Origin: an uncultured Acidimicrobiales bacterium
GTDB lineage: Bacteria > Actinomycetota > Acidimicrobiia > Acidimicrobiales > SZUA-35
Length of the DNA stretch: 64,000 bases
NCBI GenBank assembly: GCA_937922785.1
Contig: CALAJQ010000012.1
Coordinates: 246,552-310,551, forward strand
Reading direction: 5' to 3'
The translations under genes were made by a program, and so were the position numbers. The notes beneath the pieces are model-generated. The model was given only the letters and a program-made list of their open reading frames with translations, searched no databases and was not told the origin of the DNA. Positions 1-9,550 of this stretch are shown piece by piece. Positions within the stretch are counted from its first letter, which is position 1. Each line of letters begins with the position of its first letter.

Positions 1-264
1 TACCTGGGGCCGGTTGCTCCTCACTGGGAGATTCGTCACGTCTTCGGCGAGCAGAAGATGATTGATGAATTCCGCACCAGAGTTAATGCTCGCCTGTTGT
101 TGTTGCCTCGCCACGACCCTCAGTTCAGACGCAACAAGGAGCGGGTTAACCGTGACGCTGAACGTGAGTTGATCCGAGTCGATTGGGACCTTGGCGACGA
201 CGATTCAGAATCAAACAGCCGGCCCGGTGGCCAGCAGCGGCCCGCAACTGCAGCCGTTGAGTGA
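1..264 (+). CDS. 3' end of an unrecognised gene (5' truncated)
   Basis: An open frame runs in from the left edge and ends at the TGA at 262-264, giving the last 87 residues of a protein. The visible part begins YLGPVAPHWEIRHVFGEQ. It then has a basic stretch (LPRHDPQFRRNKERVNRDAE) and a hydrophilic tail rich in D, S, Q and A. I do not recognise the family from this fragment. It overlaps the annotated start of ppk by up to 74 bp, so the two genes are probably co-transcribed, and ppk may really start further downstream. The frame is coherent and has the codon use of its neighbours, so I take it as real. Confidence 0.55.
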   Translation, partial: YLGPVAPHWEIRHVFGEQKMIDEFRTRVNARLLLLPRHDPQFRRNKERVNRDAERELIRVDWDLGDDDSESNSRPGGQQRPATAAVE

Positions 265-2323
265 TCGGTATACAAACCGAGAACTGTCCTGGCTAGCCTT
301 TAACGAGCGTGTCCTAGCCCAAACAACTAGGCCAGAGCTGCCAGTTATCGAACGCATCAAGTTCTGCTCTATTTACGCGTCCAATCTGGATGAGTTCTTT
401 ATGGTCAGAGTGGCTGGTCTTAAAGACCAGGTTGCGGGTGGGGTCACAACCACCGGCCCAGACGGGCTTAGCCCGATCGCTCAGCTGGAGGCGATTCGTG
501 AAGTTGTACTGGATCAAGCCGGCCGCTTGGAACAGATTCACAGTGTTGATCTGCGAGCCGAACTAGCTGAGGTTGGGCTTGAAATAAGCAACTGGGACGA
601 GCTGGACCTGACGGACCGCAAGGCCGCAACGGCAGAGTTCGAGTCTCGCCTGTTCCCGGTTCTGACACCGTTGGCGGTCGATCCAGGCCATCCGTTCCCA
701 TATATCTCTAACCTGTCGCTGAACCTGGCGGTAACCATCACGAACCCGTCTACCGGTTCTGAGCTTTTTGCCCGACTCAAAGTGCCCAAAGCCATCGGCC
801 GATTCCTGCAACTTCCTTCGGGTCGACTTGTGCCAGTTGAACAGATCATCGGTGCTCACCTCGACCAGCTCTTTCCGGGAATGGATGTGGCGGGTGCCTG
901 GCCATTCAGAGTGTCACGCAACGCCGACTTAACTCTCGATGATGCCGAAGCCGATGACCTGTTGGAGGCCGTCGAGCTTGAGTTGAGGCGCCGTCGCTTC
1001 GGTCGCGCTATCCGGCTTGAGATCGACGCAACGATGCCAGCTTCGGTGGTAGAGCTGTTGGTTCGCGAACTCGATCTCGACAACGAAGATGTCTTCAGTT
1101 ACCAAGATCTGGTAGATCTGTCGGGCTATGCCGACTTAGAGAGAATCGCAGGACCAGATCTGGCTCAGCCGATGACCGCCGGAATCACACCGACTGAACT
1201 GGTTGGTGCCGAACTCAGCTCTGAGTTCTTTGGGCGAATCGCTAAGAACGACATTCTTCTTCATCACCCCTATGACTCATTCAGCGCCTCAGTGTCTGAG
1301 TTTGTTCGCCACGCTTCGCGTGACCCTCGGGTTCTTGCAATCAAGCTGACGCTTTACCGGACCTCTGGCGACAGTCAGATCATCGAGTCCCTGATTCGAG
1401 CCGCTGAAAGTGGCAAACAGGTTGCGGCTCTGATCGAATTGAAGGCGCGCTTTGACGAGCGCGCCAACATTGCTTGGGCCCGTCGTCTGGAAGAGGCTGG
1501 GGTTCACGTGGTCTATGGCCTTGTTGGGCTGAAGATTCATTGCAAGACAACCCTGATTGTTCGCGAAGAAGACGAGGGGTTGCGTCGCTACGCCCATGTA
1601 GGAACCGGCAACTACAACCCCCGAACAGCCCGCTACTACGAAGATCTGGGTCTGCTAACGGCCAATCCTCGTATCGGCAACGACCTCTCTCAGATGTTCA
1701 ATTTCCTCACCGGTTATGGGCGCGATGTGTCCTACGAGCGATTATTGGTTGCGCCTACAACATTGCGTTCAGACCTACTCGAGCTGATTGCCAACGAGAC
1801 CACCCACGGCGCCGACGGCCACATCTTTGTGAAGATGAACTCTCTGGTCGATCCTGAAATCATCGAACGGCTCTACACCGCCAGCCAAGCCGGAGTGAAG
1901 ATCGAGCTTGTCATCCGTGGCGTGTGTTGTCTGCGGCCCGGGCTTGAAGGTATTAGCGAGAACATCACAGTCCGGTCGATTGTGGGCCGCTACCTAGAGC
2001 ACTCCAGGATCTACTACTTCGGGCACGGGGATCGCGAGAATGCCGGTCCGAGCTACTACATAGGCTCTGCCGACTTGATGCCTCGGAACCTTGACCGGCG
2101 GGTCGAGGTTCTGACCCCGGTTGAGTCTCAAACGGCACGAGACCGTATTGACTTCATCGCCCGAACTTGTCTGGCCGACGATGTATTGGCTTGGGAGCTT
2201 CGAAGCGATGGAACCTACGCCAAACCGGCAGGCGGCCAGTTCCAAAGCCACGATGAGTTTGAAAACAACGCTGCTCATCGGGTCGCAATGATGCGCGAAT
2301 CGCGCGAACGCTACACAGAGTGA
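191..2323 (+). CDS. ppk1: Polyphosphate kinase 1
   Basis: Makes inorganic polyphosphate reversibly from the gamma phosphate of ATP. The protein is about 710 residues, the usual PPK1 length. It starts with the N-terminal helical motif NRELSWLAFNERVL and follows the PPK order N, middle, C1 and C2 (the last two phospholipase-D-like). The autophosphorylated histidine is in YAHVGTGNYN (about H469) and the second catalytic histidine is in LEHSRIYYF (about H604). The motif IKLTLYRTSG and the helix GLKIHCKTTL are also present. The start is uncertain: TTG 191 overlaps the upstream gene by 74 bp, while GTG 227 and TTG 257 are in-frame alternatives that keep the conserved core. It is coupled to the NUDIX gene by a GTGA overlap and lies next to the pst locus, which fits a phosphate-storage role. 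Confidence 0.95.
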   Translation: MATTIQNQTAGPVASSGPQLQPLSDRYTNRELSWLAFNERVLAQTTRPELPVIERIKFCSIYASNLDEFFMVRVAGLKDQVAGGVTTTGPDGLSPIAQLEAIREVVLDQAGRLEQIHSVDLRAELAEVGLEISNWDELDLTDRKAATAEFESRLFPVLTPLAVDPGHPFPYISNLSLNLAVTITNPSTGSELFARLKVPKAIGRFLQLPSGRLVPVEQIIGAHLDQLFPGMDVAGAWPFRVSRNADLTLDDAEADDLLEAVELELRRRRFGRAIRLEIDATMPASVVELLVRELDLDNEDVFSYQDLVDLSGYADLERIAGPDLAQPMTAGITPTELVGAELSSEFFGRIAKNDILLHHPYDSFSASVSEFVRHASRDPRVLAIKLTLYRTSGDSQIIESLIRAAESGKQVAALIELKARFDERANIAWARRLEEAGVHVVYGLVGLKIHCKTTLIVREEDEGLRRYAHVGTGNYNPRTARYYEDLGLLTANPRIGNDLSQMFNFLTGYGRDVSYERLLVAPTTLRSDLLELIANETTHGADGHIFVKMNSLVDPEIIERLYTASQAGVKIELVIRGVCCLRPGLEGISENITVRSIVGRYLEHSRIYYFGHGDRENAGPSYYIGSADLMPRNLDRRVEVLTPVESQTARDRIDFIARTCLADDVLAWELRSDGTYAKPAGGQFQSHDEFENNAAHRVAMMRESRERYTE

Positions 2324-2742
2324 GTCCGTCAGGGCAACCGGCACCAGATCAAGTCCAGGTGTCAGCAGCGGGGTGTTTGCTTTGGCGACCGCATCCGAAA
2401 AAGTCGAACAAGAAGCAGGTGCTGATCATTCATCGGCCCCATCGCGATGACTGGAGCTATCCAAAGGGGAAAGTAGATCCCGGCGAAACCGAACTTGAAT
2501 GTGCTCTTCGAGAGGTAAAGGAAGAAACTGGCATGGAAGGCAAGCTCGGGGATGAGCTGCCCTTAGTGACCTACCGAGACCACAGGGACCGATCCAAGTC
2601 GGTCCGCTATTGGCTTCTGAAATACAAACAGGGTAACTTCAAGCCAAATGATGAGGTCGACGAGATTGCTTGGGTCTCGCCTTCAAAAGCCGCCGATATT
2701 CTTACCTATCGCCATGACATTGAACTGTTGGACTATTTGTAG
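2320..2742 (+). CDS. NUDIX hydrolase, MutT1-like
   Basis: A 140-residue single-domain NUDIX pyrophosphohydrolase. The Nudix box is complete, from GKVDPGETELECALREVKEE to the following TG (about residues 50-72), and supplies the metal-binding glutamates. Family members hydrolyse nucleoside diphosphates linked to another group, such as oxidised dNTPs or diadenosine polyphosphates; the substrate cannot be read here. The GTG start overlaps the ppk stop (GTGA), implying translational coupling. Many actinobacteria place a MutT1-type gene beside ppk1. This protein has only the NUDIX half and lacks the C-terminal histidine phosphatase domain of mycobacterial MutT1. It ends 3 bp before the next gene. 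Confidence 0.9.
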   Translation: MSPSGQPAPDQVQVSAAGCLLWRPHPKKSNKKQVLIIHRPHRDDWSYPKGKVDPGETELECALREVKEETGMEGKLGDELPLVTYRDHRDRSKSVRYWLLKYKQGNFKPNDEVDEIAWVSPSKAADILTYRHDIELLDYL

Positions 2743-2745
2743 CTG

Positions 2746-3792
2746 ATGTCAGCCTCGACGTGGTGGCCTACACCGAGCGCACCGTCGAAGTGGTTCACTG
2801 CTGAACAAATTACCAACTCCCGGGCTTACCATCGACCCGCATCCACAATGACAACTGTGTCGATCGCGGTGGCAATCGGTCTAGGCCTCGCAATTTCTTT
2901 TACAGTAGGCGGCAGCTCAAACCAGGCAATGGTCTGGCTTCTCACCCCGCTGGCGGCCTTGTTGCCTTTGCTCGGTTACAACTGGTGGTTTCACTCTCGG
3001 CATCGTCGTTCCTTTGGCGCTCCGCCAAAGCCCATCAGCCAAATCGTTGCTGATTCTGTGATGGCCACAGCCATTGCGTTCACGGCCGTCAACGCCTTCA
3101 TAATTACCATTCGGAATTTGGGAACCACAGTTGGGTCACTGGCAATTTTGGTAGGAGCTGCGGTGGCGTTTGCGGTGTTTGTTCCGCACCTAGTTTCCAG
3201 ATCAGAGCTAGGTGAGGTGCCAGCCGAGGCAGCTGCGCCGTTTGTTGCACTGGCCGAGTGGGCCGGGGTGCGCTGCAACTTCGCACTGGACCAGTCTCTG
3301 TCTGATGCCAACGCAAGGGCAGTAATGGTGGCTGGAAAACAAAACGTTGTGGTCTCCAATGCCTTGCTTGCCCAGCCAGCCGAGTTGCAGTCGCTCGTGG
3401 TGGCCCATGAGATTGCGCACCTCAAGCATGGTCACCTCTCGAAACTGCGGGTTATCGATGCTGCCCGTGCTGGGTCGGCAGCATCGTTAGCCTGGTTGGT
3501 CGCCCTGGCGATAGGTGACTCGATTCGAGACCAGGGTTGGTACCCGGCCCTTGCCTTTGGGTTGCTGGCAATATGGTGGACAACTGCGCCGGTCCGAGCG
3601 TTTGTTCTTCGCCACTTTGAACGTCAGGCCGACGCTGGTGGCTATGAGCTTCTGGGAACAGTGTCAACTAACTTGGGTAGACAGCTTTACGCCCGGCAGT
3701 ATTCAAACCTCGAGCCGAGCGTGGTTCAGAAGCTTTTTAGCAACCACCCTCCGCCTGCGGAGCGCCTAGAGATGATCTCGAGGCTCGCTTAA
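2746..3792 (+). CDS. M48-family membrane metallopeptidase
   Basis: A 348-residue integral membrane protein with a zinc protease motif. Hydrophobic segments lie near residues 36-57, 62-80, 105-126 and 129-148, and two more around 235-285. The HEXXH motif is VVAHEIAHLKHGH (H221, E222, H225), and the third zinc ligand is probably the glutamate in FERQADAGG, as in Ste24/HtpX peptidases. The NHPPPAERLEMI stretch near the C-terminus is also typical of M48 enzymes. The likely role is cleavage of membrane or misfolded proteins at the cytoplasmic membrane. ATG 2746 follows the NUDIX stop by 3 bp, so the gene probably belongs to the ppk operon. The substrate is unknown. Confidence 0.85.
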   Translation: MSASTWWPTPSAPSKWFTAEQITNSRAYHRPASTMTTVSIAVAIGLGLAISFTVGGSSNQAMVWLLTPLAALLPLLGYNWWFHSRHRRSFGAPPKPISQIVADSVMATAIAFTAVNAFIITIRNLGTTVGSLAILVGAAVAFAVFVPHLVSRSELGEVPAEAAAPFVALAEWAGVRCNFALDQSLSDANARAVMVAGKQNVVVSNALLAQPAELQSLVVAHEIAHLKHGHLSKLRVIDAARAGSAASLAWLVALAIGDSIRDQGWYPALAFGLLAIWWTTAPVRAFVLRHFERQADAGGYELLGTVSTNLGRQLYARQYSNLEPSVVQKLFSNHPPPAERLEMISRLA

Positions 3793-3795
3793 TCT

Positions 3796-3835
3796 GTTTA
3801 CCTGATGTTTACCTGAGGGTCAGGAGGCCTTTACC
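3796..3835 (+). promoter_or_regulatory. PHO box (RegX3/PhoP-type direct repeats) upstream of pstS
   Basis: GTTTACC occurs at 3796-3802 and again at 3807-3813, exactly 11 bp apart, with the intervening and following tetranucleotides also matching (TGAT and TGAG). A third related unit, CTTTACC, sits at 3829-3835, exactly 22 bp after the second, so the 11-bp phase is kept with one degenerate unit between. Eleven-bp direct repeats of GTTCACC-like sequence are the known operator form for actinobacterial PhoP/RegX3 regulators. The block ends 24 bp before the pstS ATG, and a RegX3-like regulator is encoded downstream. Confidence 0.8.
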
Positions 3836-3859
3836 AGCAGCCATTAGTTTGATCTTTGT

Positions 3860-4867
3860 ATGACTAGATCAAATTCAACCAACAAGCTGGTAGCGCTACT
3901 CGCAGCGCTCACAATGGTGGCCGCCGCGTGTGGCGGGGGCGACAGTGAAGGCTCCGAGGGGTCAACATCGGGTTCAACCTCAGGAGTAAACGTCTCCGGT
4001 TCTTCAACAGTGGAACCAATCGCAATTCGAGTCGCAGAAGACTTCAAGACCGTTGATGGCGACGTAAAGACTCAGGTTTCTGGTCCGGGCACCGGTGACG
4101 GATTCAAGTTGTTCTGTGAAGGCGGAACCGACATTTCCAATGCCTCCCGCACAATCAAGGATTCTGAGGCCGAGAACTGCAAAGAAAACGGCATCAACTA
4201 CGTCGAGCTCAAGGTTGCTGTCGACGGAATCGCCGTCATGACGAACCCGGCAAACACAGCAGTGGAATGTTTAAGTTTCGCTGATCTGTATGCGCTTGTA
4301 GGGCCCGAGTCTGCTGGCTTCGAAACTTGGGCTGCGGGCAATGAGATCGCTGCCGATGCTGGCGGCGACGCTGGCCTGCCAGATGCACCACTTGTAATCA
4401 GCGCCCCAGGTACTGAGTCTGGAACCTATGACAGCTTCGTCGAGATCGTTCTGGAAGGCATCGCCGAGGAAAGAGGCGAAGAGCCCGACGCCCGCATCGA
4501 CTACTCAAGCGCAGCTGACGACAACGTAATTATCGAGACACTGGCTACCAACGACACGTCATTCGGGTGGGTCGGATTTGCCTTTGCTGTTGAAAACGCC
4601 GACAGAGTGAAGCTGATAGATGTTAAGGACGCGGACGGCAACTGTGTGACGCCTACTCCCGAGACAATTGCCTCTAACGAGTACCCGATTGCCCGTGACT
4701 TGTTTATCTACGTGAACACCGGATCGGCCGCAAACAACGAGGGACTTGTTGCCTTTGTTGATCACTTCATGGACTTCGGCCTCGACACAGCGGTTGCCGA
4801 AGCTGGCTATGTGCCGCTAACTGACGAGGCCAAGGCAGCAACACGAGCTGCGTGGACTGGCAGGTAG
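3860..4867 (+). CDS. pstS: Phosphate-binding lipoprotein PstS
   Basis: Extracellular lipid-anchored receptor that captures phosphate for the PstCAB transporter. The N-terminus has a lysine, the hydrophobic core [15 protein letters not shown] and a lipobox whose cysteine (about residue 23) is followed by a Ser/Gly/Glu-rich spacer. Phosphate-site motifs are [25 protein letters not shown] and the [12 protein letters not shown] loop. At 335 residues it matches the family. There is no strong Shine-Dalgarno sequence before ATG 3860, so translation may be leaderless or start from a very short leader. It is the first gene of pstSCAB-phoU and lies directly under the PHO box, so phosphate-starvation induction is expected. 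Confidence 0.95.
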   Translation: MTRSNSTNKLVALLAALTMVAAACGGGDSEGSEGSTSGSTSGVNVSGSSTVEPIAIRVAEDFKTVDGDVKTQVSGPGTGDGFKLFCEGGTDISNASRTIKDSEAENCKENGINYVELKVAVDGIAVMTNPANTAVECLSFADLYALVGPESAGFETWAAGNEIAADAGGDAGLPDAPLVISAPGTESGTYDSFVEIVLEGIAEERGEEPDARIDYSSAADDNVIIETLATNDTSFGWVGFAFAVENADRVKLIDVKDADGNCVTPTPETIASNEYPIARDLFIYVNTGSAANNEGLVAFVDHFMDFGLDTAVAEAGYVPLTDEAKAATRAAWTGR

Positions 4868-4912
4868 AGCAGCGGGAACCAAGGCCCTTTGTGGCAAGAT
4901 AGTTCCGCTCTT

Positions 4913-5845
4913 ATGACAACATCAGTTGAAGTATCAGATCTACGAGGCTCACCCGCTCGCCACCGCAAGGAGGCGCGGGTAGCTTTCGTATTTCGCTCGG
5001 CCGCTTTGGTCAGCATTCTCATCAGTGTCCTGATCGTTGGCTCCTTGGCGGTCGAAGCGCTGGCCTTTGTTGTCGATGTCGACTGGTCGAAGGTGTGGGG
5101 CGAAGATGCAATCGGATGGTTCCCGAGGCGAAACGTCTTTGGAATTCTCACACTTGTTTCGGCAACTCTGATTGTTACCGCGATCGCCATGGTCGTGGCG
5201 CTGCCTCTGGGTTTGGCAGCAGCCATCTATCTGTCTGAGTACGCATCACCAAGAGTCCGCAAGATCCTCAAGCCCGCTCTGGAAATTCTGGCCGGAATCC
5301 CTTCGGTGGTTCTGGGCTTCTTTGCGTTGAGGTTTCTAGCTCCCCAAGTAGTCGGCCGGGTGTTTGCTGATGCTGCGCCTGCGAACTTGGCTGCGGCCGG
5401 AATCGGTGTTGGGATCTTGGCGATTCCTTTGGTGGCTTCCATTTCTGAAGACGGCCTCGGCGCAGTCCCTGACTCGCTTCGAGAGGCCTCGGCTGGTCTT
5501 GGTGCTCGCAAGTTGACCACTACTACCCGAGTGGTCCTTCCCGCAGCGCTGTCGGGTCTGATCGCAGCTTTCATCGTTGCGGTGTCACGAGCGATTGGCG
5601 AGACGATGGTTGTATTTATCGCTGGTGGCGCTGCTGACTCCGCATTGCAAAACTTCAACCCAATCGAGCCGGGTCTCACTATGACCGCAGCGATGGCCTC
5701 AGTTGCTTCAGGCACTGACAACGTTGCCGGAGAGGGCCCCGCCTTCCAAAGCTTGTTCTTCGTCGGAATCCTGCTGTTCGCGGTAACCCTGATCTTGAAC
5801 GTGCTGGCGAACAAAGTGGTCAACAAGTACAGGCAGGAATACTGA
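4913..5845 (+). CDS. pstC: Phosphate ABC transporter permease PstC
   Basis: One of two membrane permeases of the high-affinity phosphate importer. After a hydrophilic N-terminus there are about six transmembrane helices and a typical permease cytoplasmic loop, SLREASAGLGARKLTTTTRV, which docks on PstB. I chose ATG 4913 (310 residues) over the in-frame TTG at 4889, because the extra eight residues have no support and the Met-Thr-Thr-Ser start is normal for the family. The stop overlaps the pstA start by one base (TGATG). Confidence 0.93.
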   Translation: MTTSVEVSDLRGSPARHRKEARVAFVFRSAALVSILISVLIVGSLAVEALAFVVDVDWSKVWGEDAIGWFPRRNVFGILTLVSATLIVTAIAMVVALPLGLAAAIYLSEYASPRVRKILKPALEILAGIPSVVLGFFALRFLAPQVVGRVFADAAPANLAAAGIGVGILAIPLVASISEDGLGAVPDSLREASAGLGARKLTTTTRVVLPAALSGLIAAFIVAVSRAIGETMVVFIAGGAADSALQNFNPIEPGLTMTAAMASVASGTDNVAGEGPAFQSLFFVGILLFAVTLILNVLANKVVNKYRQEY

Positions 5846-6828
5846 TGGCTCTCACAACACCGGGCGAGATCGCTGCCAACGCCGCAAAACGCAAGGCCAG
5901 ACCCACTCCTCGCGTCGAACTGTCAGAACTCCGTCGTAAGAACGACGTAGCTGGCACCGTCTTCAAAGGGCTTCTCTTGGGCGGAATCTTCGTAACGTTC
6001 TTGATCCTGATTGTGTTGCTGGTTCAGGTCGTCCGTGACGGCTCAAACGTACTAACCGGGCGGCTTGGTGATTTCCTAAGTTCTGGGCTTGGATCCAGTC
6101 CGGAGATCTCCGGCATTGCTCAGGCTCTTCGGGGGACGTTCTACGTAACTCTGATTACGGCTTTGGTTGCTTTCCCCCTTGGTATTGCGAGCGCGTTGTA
6201 TCTAGAGGAGTACGCACCAAAGAGCAGGCTTACGAACTTCATCAACCTGAACATTCGGAACTTGGCTGGTGTACCCAGCGTTGTCTACGGAATCTTGGGA
6301 CTGACCATCTTCGTCAACGGCTGGGGAATTAGATCAATCACTGGGGGCCGAACCCCGATCGCCGCCGGACTGACCTTGGCTGCGCTGGTTCTCCCAATTG
6401 TCATTATCACCGCCACTGAGGCCTTACGGGGTGTGCCTCGGGCACTGCGGGAGGCCGGCTACGGAGTGGGAGCCACCAAGTCAGAAGTGATCAAGGACCA
6501 CGTACTCCCTTACGCCGCCCCGGGCATTCTCACCGGAACTCTGTTGAGCATTGCTCGGGCTGCCGGCGAAGCGGCACCCCTAATTCTCATCGGGGCGACA
6601 ACCGGTTTCTTGTCAGACATACCCGGTTGGGGCGATGTGACTCAGGCTCGCGAGCCGTTCACCGCCCTCCCCATCATCATTGCTAGCTGGGCCCGCCAGC
6701 CTCAAGAAGGTTTCAAGGTGGACAACGCCGCTGCGGCCATTGTGGTCCTGGTTGTATTTGTCCTACTGGTCAACGCAGCGGCCATTTTCATGCGTAACCG
6801 ATTCGAAAGAAAGCGAGCCGGCCTATGA
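5845..6828 (+). CDS. pstA: Phosphate ABC transporter permease PstA
   Basis: Second permease of the Pst importer, 327 residues. A cytoplasmic N-terminus of about 45 residues is followed by six predicted helices. The EAA-type loop is [20 protein letters not shown], and family motifs [27 protein letters not shown] and [13 protein letters not shown] are recognisable in part. It overlaps pstC by 1 bp and pstB by 4 bp (ATGA), so the three genes are one translationally coupled unit. It forms the membrane channel with PstC. Confidence 0.93.
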   Translation: MALTTPGEIAANAAKRKARPTPRVELSELRRKNDVAGTVFKGLLLGGIFVTFLILIVLLVQVVRDGSNVLTGRLGDFLSSGLGSSPEISGIAQALRGTFYVTLITALVAFPLGIASALYLEEYAPKSRLTNFINLNIRNLAGVPSVVYGILGLTIFVNGWGIRSITGGRTPIAAGLTLAALVLPIVIITATEALRGVPRALREAGYGVGATKSEVIKDHVLPYAAPGILTGTLLSIARAAGEAAPLILIGATTGFLSDIPGWGDVTQAREPFTALPIIIASWARQPQEGFKVDNAAAAIVVLVVFVLLVNAAAIFMRNRFERKRAGL

Positions 6829-7616
6829 GCTCGGACCCCGTTGTTATCAACTTGGAAGACGTCTCGGTCTATTACGGAGACTTCAGGGCAGTCAGGGATG
6901 TAAACCTCCCAGTTCACGACAACCAGATCACGGCGATGATCGGTCCTTCAGGTTGTGGCAAAAGCACGGTTCTGCGGACCATCAACCGAATGAACGACCT
7001 GATCCCCACAGCCCGTGTAGAAGGCAAGGTGGTCTTTGGTGGGGTTGATCTGTATGACCCTCAAGTAGATCCGGTCGAAGTTCGCCGCCGAATCGGCATG
7101 GTGTTCCAGAAGCCAAACCCGTTTCCGAAAAGCATCTATGACAACGTCACCTACGGCCCGAAAATTGCGGGAACCGCCAAAAGCGAGTTCGATGAGATCG
7201 TCGAAAGCTCACTTCGCAAAGCAGCTTTGTGGGAAGAAGTTAAAGATCGTTTAGCCGACTCTGCCTTCGGGTTAAGTGGTGGCCAGCAGCAGCGCCTCTG
7301 CATAGCTAGGGCGATTGCCACCAATCCTGAGGTGCTTTTGATGGACGAGCCATGCTCGGCTCTCGACCCGATCGCTACAGGCCGGATCGAAGACTTGATG
7401 GAGGAAATCAAAACTGACTACACCATCGTTATCGTCACCCACAACATGCAACAGGCTGCAAGAGTCTCAGACACAACAGCGTTCTTCACTGCCGAGGTGG
7501 ACCCAGCTTCGGAACGTCGGACTGGGCTGTTGGTAGAGCACGCCAAGACAGATCTAATCTTTTCAAACCCAGAAGATCAGCGCACCGAAAACTACGTCAC
7601 CGGCCGGTTCGGCTAA
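6825..7616 (+). CDS. pstB: Phosphate ABC transporter ATPase PstB
   Basis: Cytoplasmic ATPase energising phosphate uptake. At 263 residues it has Walker [11 protein letters not shown]-loop [11 protein letters not shown], signature LSGGQQQRL, Walker [14 protein letters not shown] and the H-loop IVTHNM. The PstB-specific stretch [16 protein letters not shown] is present. The start overlaps the pstA stop by 4 bp. It ends 14 bp before phoU. Confidence 0.96.
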   Translation: MSSDPVVINLEDVSVYYGDFRAVRDVNLPVHDNQITAMIGPSGCGKSTVLRTINRMNDLIPTARVEGKVVFGGVDLYDPQVDPVEVRRRIGMVFQKPNPFPKSIYDNVTYGPKIAGTAKSEFDEIVESSLRKAALWEEVKDRLADSAFGLSGGQQQRLCIARAIATNPEVLLMDEPCSALDPIATGRIEDLMEEIKTDYTIVIVTHNMQQAARVSDTTAFFTAEVDPASERRTGLLVEHAKTDLIFSNPEDQRTENYVTGRFG

Positions 7617-7630
7617 AGCCAGGAGAACCA

Positions 7631-8389
7631 ATGTCAGACCAGAAACCGATAGTCCCGCCAGTTACGCCCGAGACCCAACATCGCGTCAAGTATCACAAAG
7701 AGGTGGATCTCCTTCGTTCGGATTTGATCCGGCTCGGAGCGATGGTTATCGAGACAATTCCCCAAGGAACTGAAATCCTGCTTAGCGGAAGTCTGACGAA
7801 CGCCCAGTCCCTTGTGGACTCAGACGATCTGATCGACCAACTTTCGATCAGCCTTGAAGAGCGAACCTATTCGGTCATGGCGCGCCAGGCGCCAATTGCT
7901 AGCGAGCTGCGGCATCTTATTGCGGTCACCAAGCTGACCGCTGAGCTTGAGCGTTCGGCGGACCTGATGGTCAACGTGGCTAAGGCTTCGCGGCGAATGT
8001 ACGGCGCCGACATGACGCCAGAGATTCGCGGTCTGATCAAGTCAATGTCTGACGAAGCTCACAAACTGATGCGACTCGCAGTGGACGCCTATGCCGATGC
8101 CGATGAATCTTTGGCTGCCGCCCTTGATGACATCGACGACGAACTAGATCAGCTAAATCGAGACATGATCGAGGCCATATTCTCCGCGGCAACCGCAGGC
8201 AAGGTTGAGCTGCCCAGCGCTGTTCAGTTGGCGCTCATCGCTCGCTATTACGAGCGCATTGGCGACCACGCAGTAAACATCGGTGAACGAGTCCGTTACA
8301 TGATCTCTGGCTGGCTTCCCGAACAGGCTGGTGCCGCACGGGCCAAGAATCGGGCCGAACTGGCAAAGGCCGAATCGGACGAAGCCTAG
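7631..8389 (+). CDS. phoU: Phosphate signalling protein PhoU
   Basis: Links the Pst transporter to the SenX3/RegX3 two-component system and represses the regulon when phosphate is plentiful. The protein has 252 residues and two three-helix repeats, the PhoU fold. Typical acidic metal-binding patches are seen in RYYERIGDHAVNIGERVRYM (second repeat), and the matching region AELERSADLMVNVAKASRR occurs in the first. The ATG at 7631 follows a good ribosome site (CAGGAGA). The spacing to pstB and to the kinase gene indicates a single operon. Confidence 0.95.
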   Translation: MSDQKPIVPPVTPETQHRVKYHKEVDLLRSDLIRLGAMVIETIPQGTEILLSGSLTNAQSLVDSDDLIDQLSISLEERTYSVMARQAPIASELRHLIAVTKLTAELERSADLMVNVAKASRRMYGADMTPEIRGLIKSMSDEAHKLMRLAVDAYADADESLAAALDDIDDELDQLNRDMIEAIFSAATAGKVELPSAVQLALIARYYERIGDHAVNIGERVRYMISGWLPEQAGAARAKNRAELAKAESDEA

Positions 8390-8392
8390 CAA

Positions 8393-9550
8393 GTGACTGG
8401 TTGGCTGGCGTTGGCGGGTTGCGCAGGCGTCTTGATTGGTGTTCTTCTGACCCGCACCATCAGCAGCCGTGGCGAAGCCAAAAACAGCCTCCAGTTGGAG
8501 ACCTATCACGAAGTCAGTGACAAGCGAATTGCAGAAGCGGTGCGATCGCTACCAATTGGGTTGGTTCTGGCAGATGAGTCGGGTGAGGTGATCTATCGAA
8601 ATGCCCACGCCAACAGCTACGAAAGAGGCCCTCGGGTATCCAAGGCGCTGGTCCGGGGCCACGTTAAGGATCTCCTGGCCGAGGCCGCCCAAGGAAACAC
8701 CGAGCAACTAGAAGTTGATCTGTTTGGTCCGCCCCGGCTGCGCCTGCGTTTCAGCGGGCGACCCGTGGTGGACGCCGATCGCCAGATAGGTGCGGCAGTG
8801 ATGATTTCAGACATCACCGAGGAACATCGCATCGACCAGGTGCGAAAGGACTTTGTGGCTAACGTTAGCCACGAACTGAAAACGCCTGTCGGCGCGATGA
8901 GCATCTTGGCCGAGACTTTGAGCGTCGCCGATGATCCAGAAACCGTGGCGCGTCTGTCCGGCCGGATTCGCAAGGCTGCGACGCGGTTGGGCGAAACCGT
9001 CGACGACTTGTTGACGTTGTCCACGATCGAGGCCAGTGAGCCAGTCGAATTTGTTCCCTTGGTGGTTTCAGACTTTGTGTCCGAGGCCATCGAAATGTGC
9101 CGAGATGAGGCGCAGATCTATGAGGTCGCGTTGTCTGGCGCTGTTCAGGCATCGGGAAGCAGTGGCGGGCTACAAGGCTCTGATCAGGTATCGGTGCTGG
9201 GTAACAGACCGCAACTACTGTCGGCGTTGAACAACCTGATCACCAACGCCATCAAGTACTCCGCCGCCGGCGGAGACGTGGTTGTCGGCTTGGAGCGTGA
9301 GTCCGAGTGGGTTGACATCGCTGTGGTTGATCGCGGCATCGGGATTCCTGAGAAGGATCTACAGCGGATATTCGAACGCTTTTACCGCGTGGACACTGCC
9401 CGAAGTAGAAGCACCGGCGGCACGGGCCTAGGGCTTTCCATTGTCAGGCACGTCGCTCTTAACCATGGCGGCGAAGTGACCGTAACTTCAGAAGAAGGCA
9501 AAGGTTCGACCTTTACCATGCGTCTGCCTGTGGTCGGAAGTGGTTCATGA
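8393..9550 (+). CDS. senX3: Sensor histidine kinase SenX3/PhoR-like
   Basis: Membrane-bound kinase sensing phosphate status, probably through PstB/PhoU. It starts at GTG 8393. A single N-terminal transmembrane segment (residues 3-20) is followed by a PAS-like domain (about 40-140), then the HisKA helix with H160 in ANVSHELKTP. The ATPase domain has the N-box NLITNAIKYS, the G1 box VVDRGIGIP, the F-box FERFYRVD and the G2 box GGTGLGLSIV. The architecture of one N-terminal helix plus PAS matches SenX3 better than E. coli PhoR. It overlaps the regulator gene by 4 bp (ATGA). Confidence 0.9.
   Translation: MTGWLALAGCAGVLIGVLLTRTISSRGEAKNSLQLETYHEVSDKRIAEAVRSLPIGLVLADESGEVIYRNAHANSYERGPRVSKALVRGHVKDLLAEAAQGNTEQLEVDLFGPPRLRLRFSGRPVVDADRQIGAAVMISDITEEHRIDQVRKDFVANVSHELKTPVGAMSILAETLSVADDPETVARLSGRIRKAATRLGETVDDLLTLSTIEASEPVEFVPLVVSDFVSEAIEMCRDEAQIYEVALSGAVQASGSSGGLQGSDQVSVLGNRPQLLSALNNLITNAIKYSAAGGDVVVGLERESEWVDIAVVDRGIGIPEKDLQRIFERFYRVDTARSRSTGGTGLGLSIVRHVALNHGGEVTVTSEEGKGSTFTMRLPVVGSGS

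Noticed and set aside
5227..5826. 199-codon minus-strand ORF over pstC
   Set aside because: Shadow of a well-supported permease gene in the other strand.
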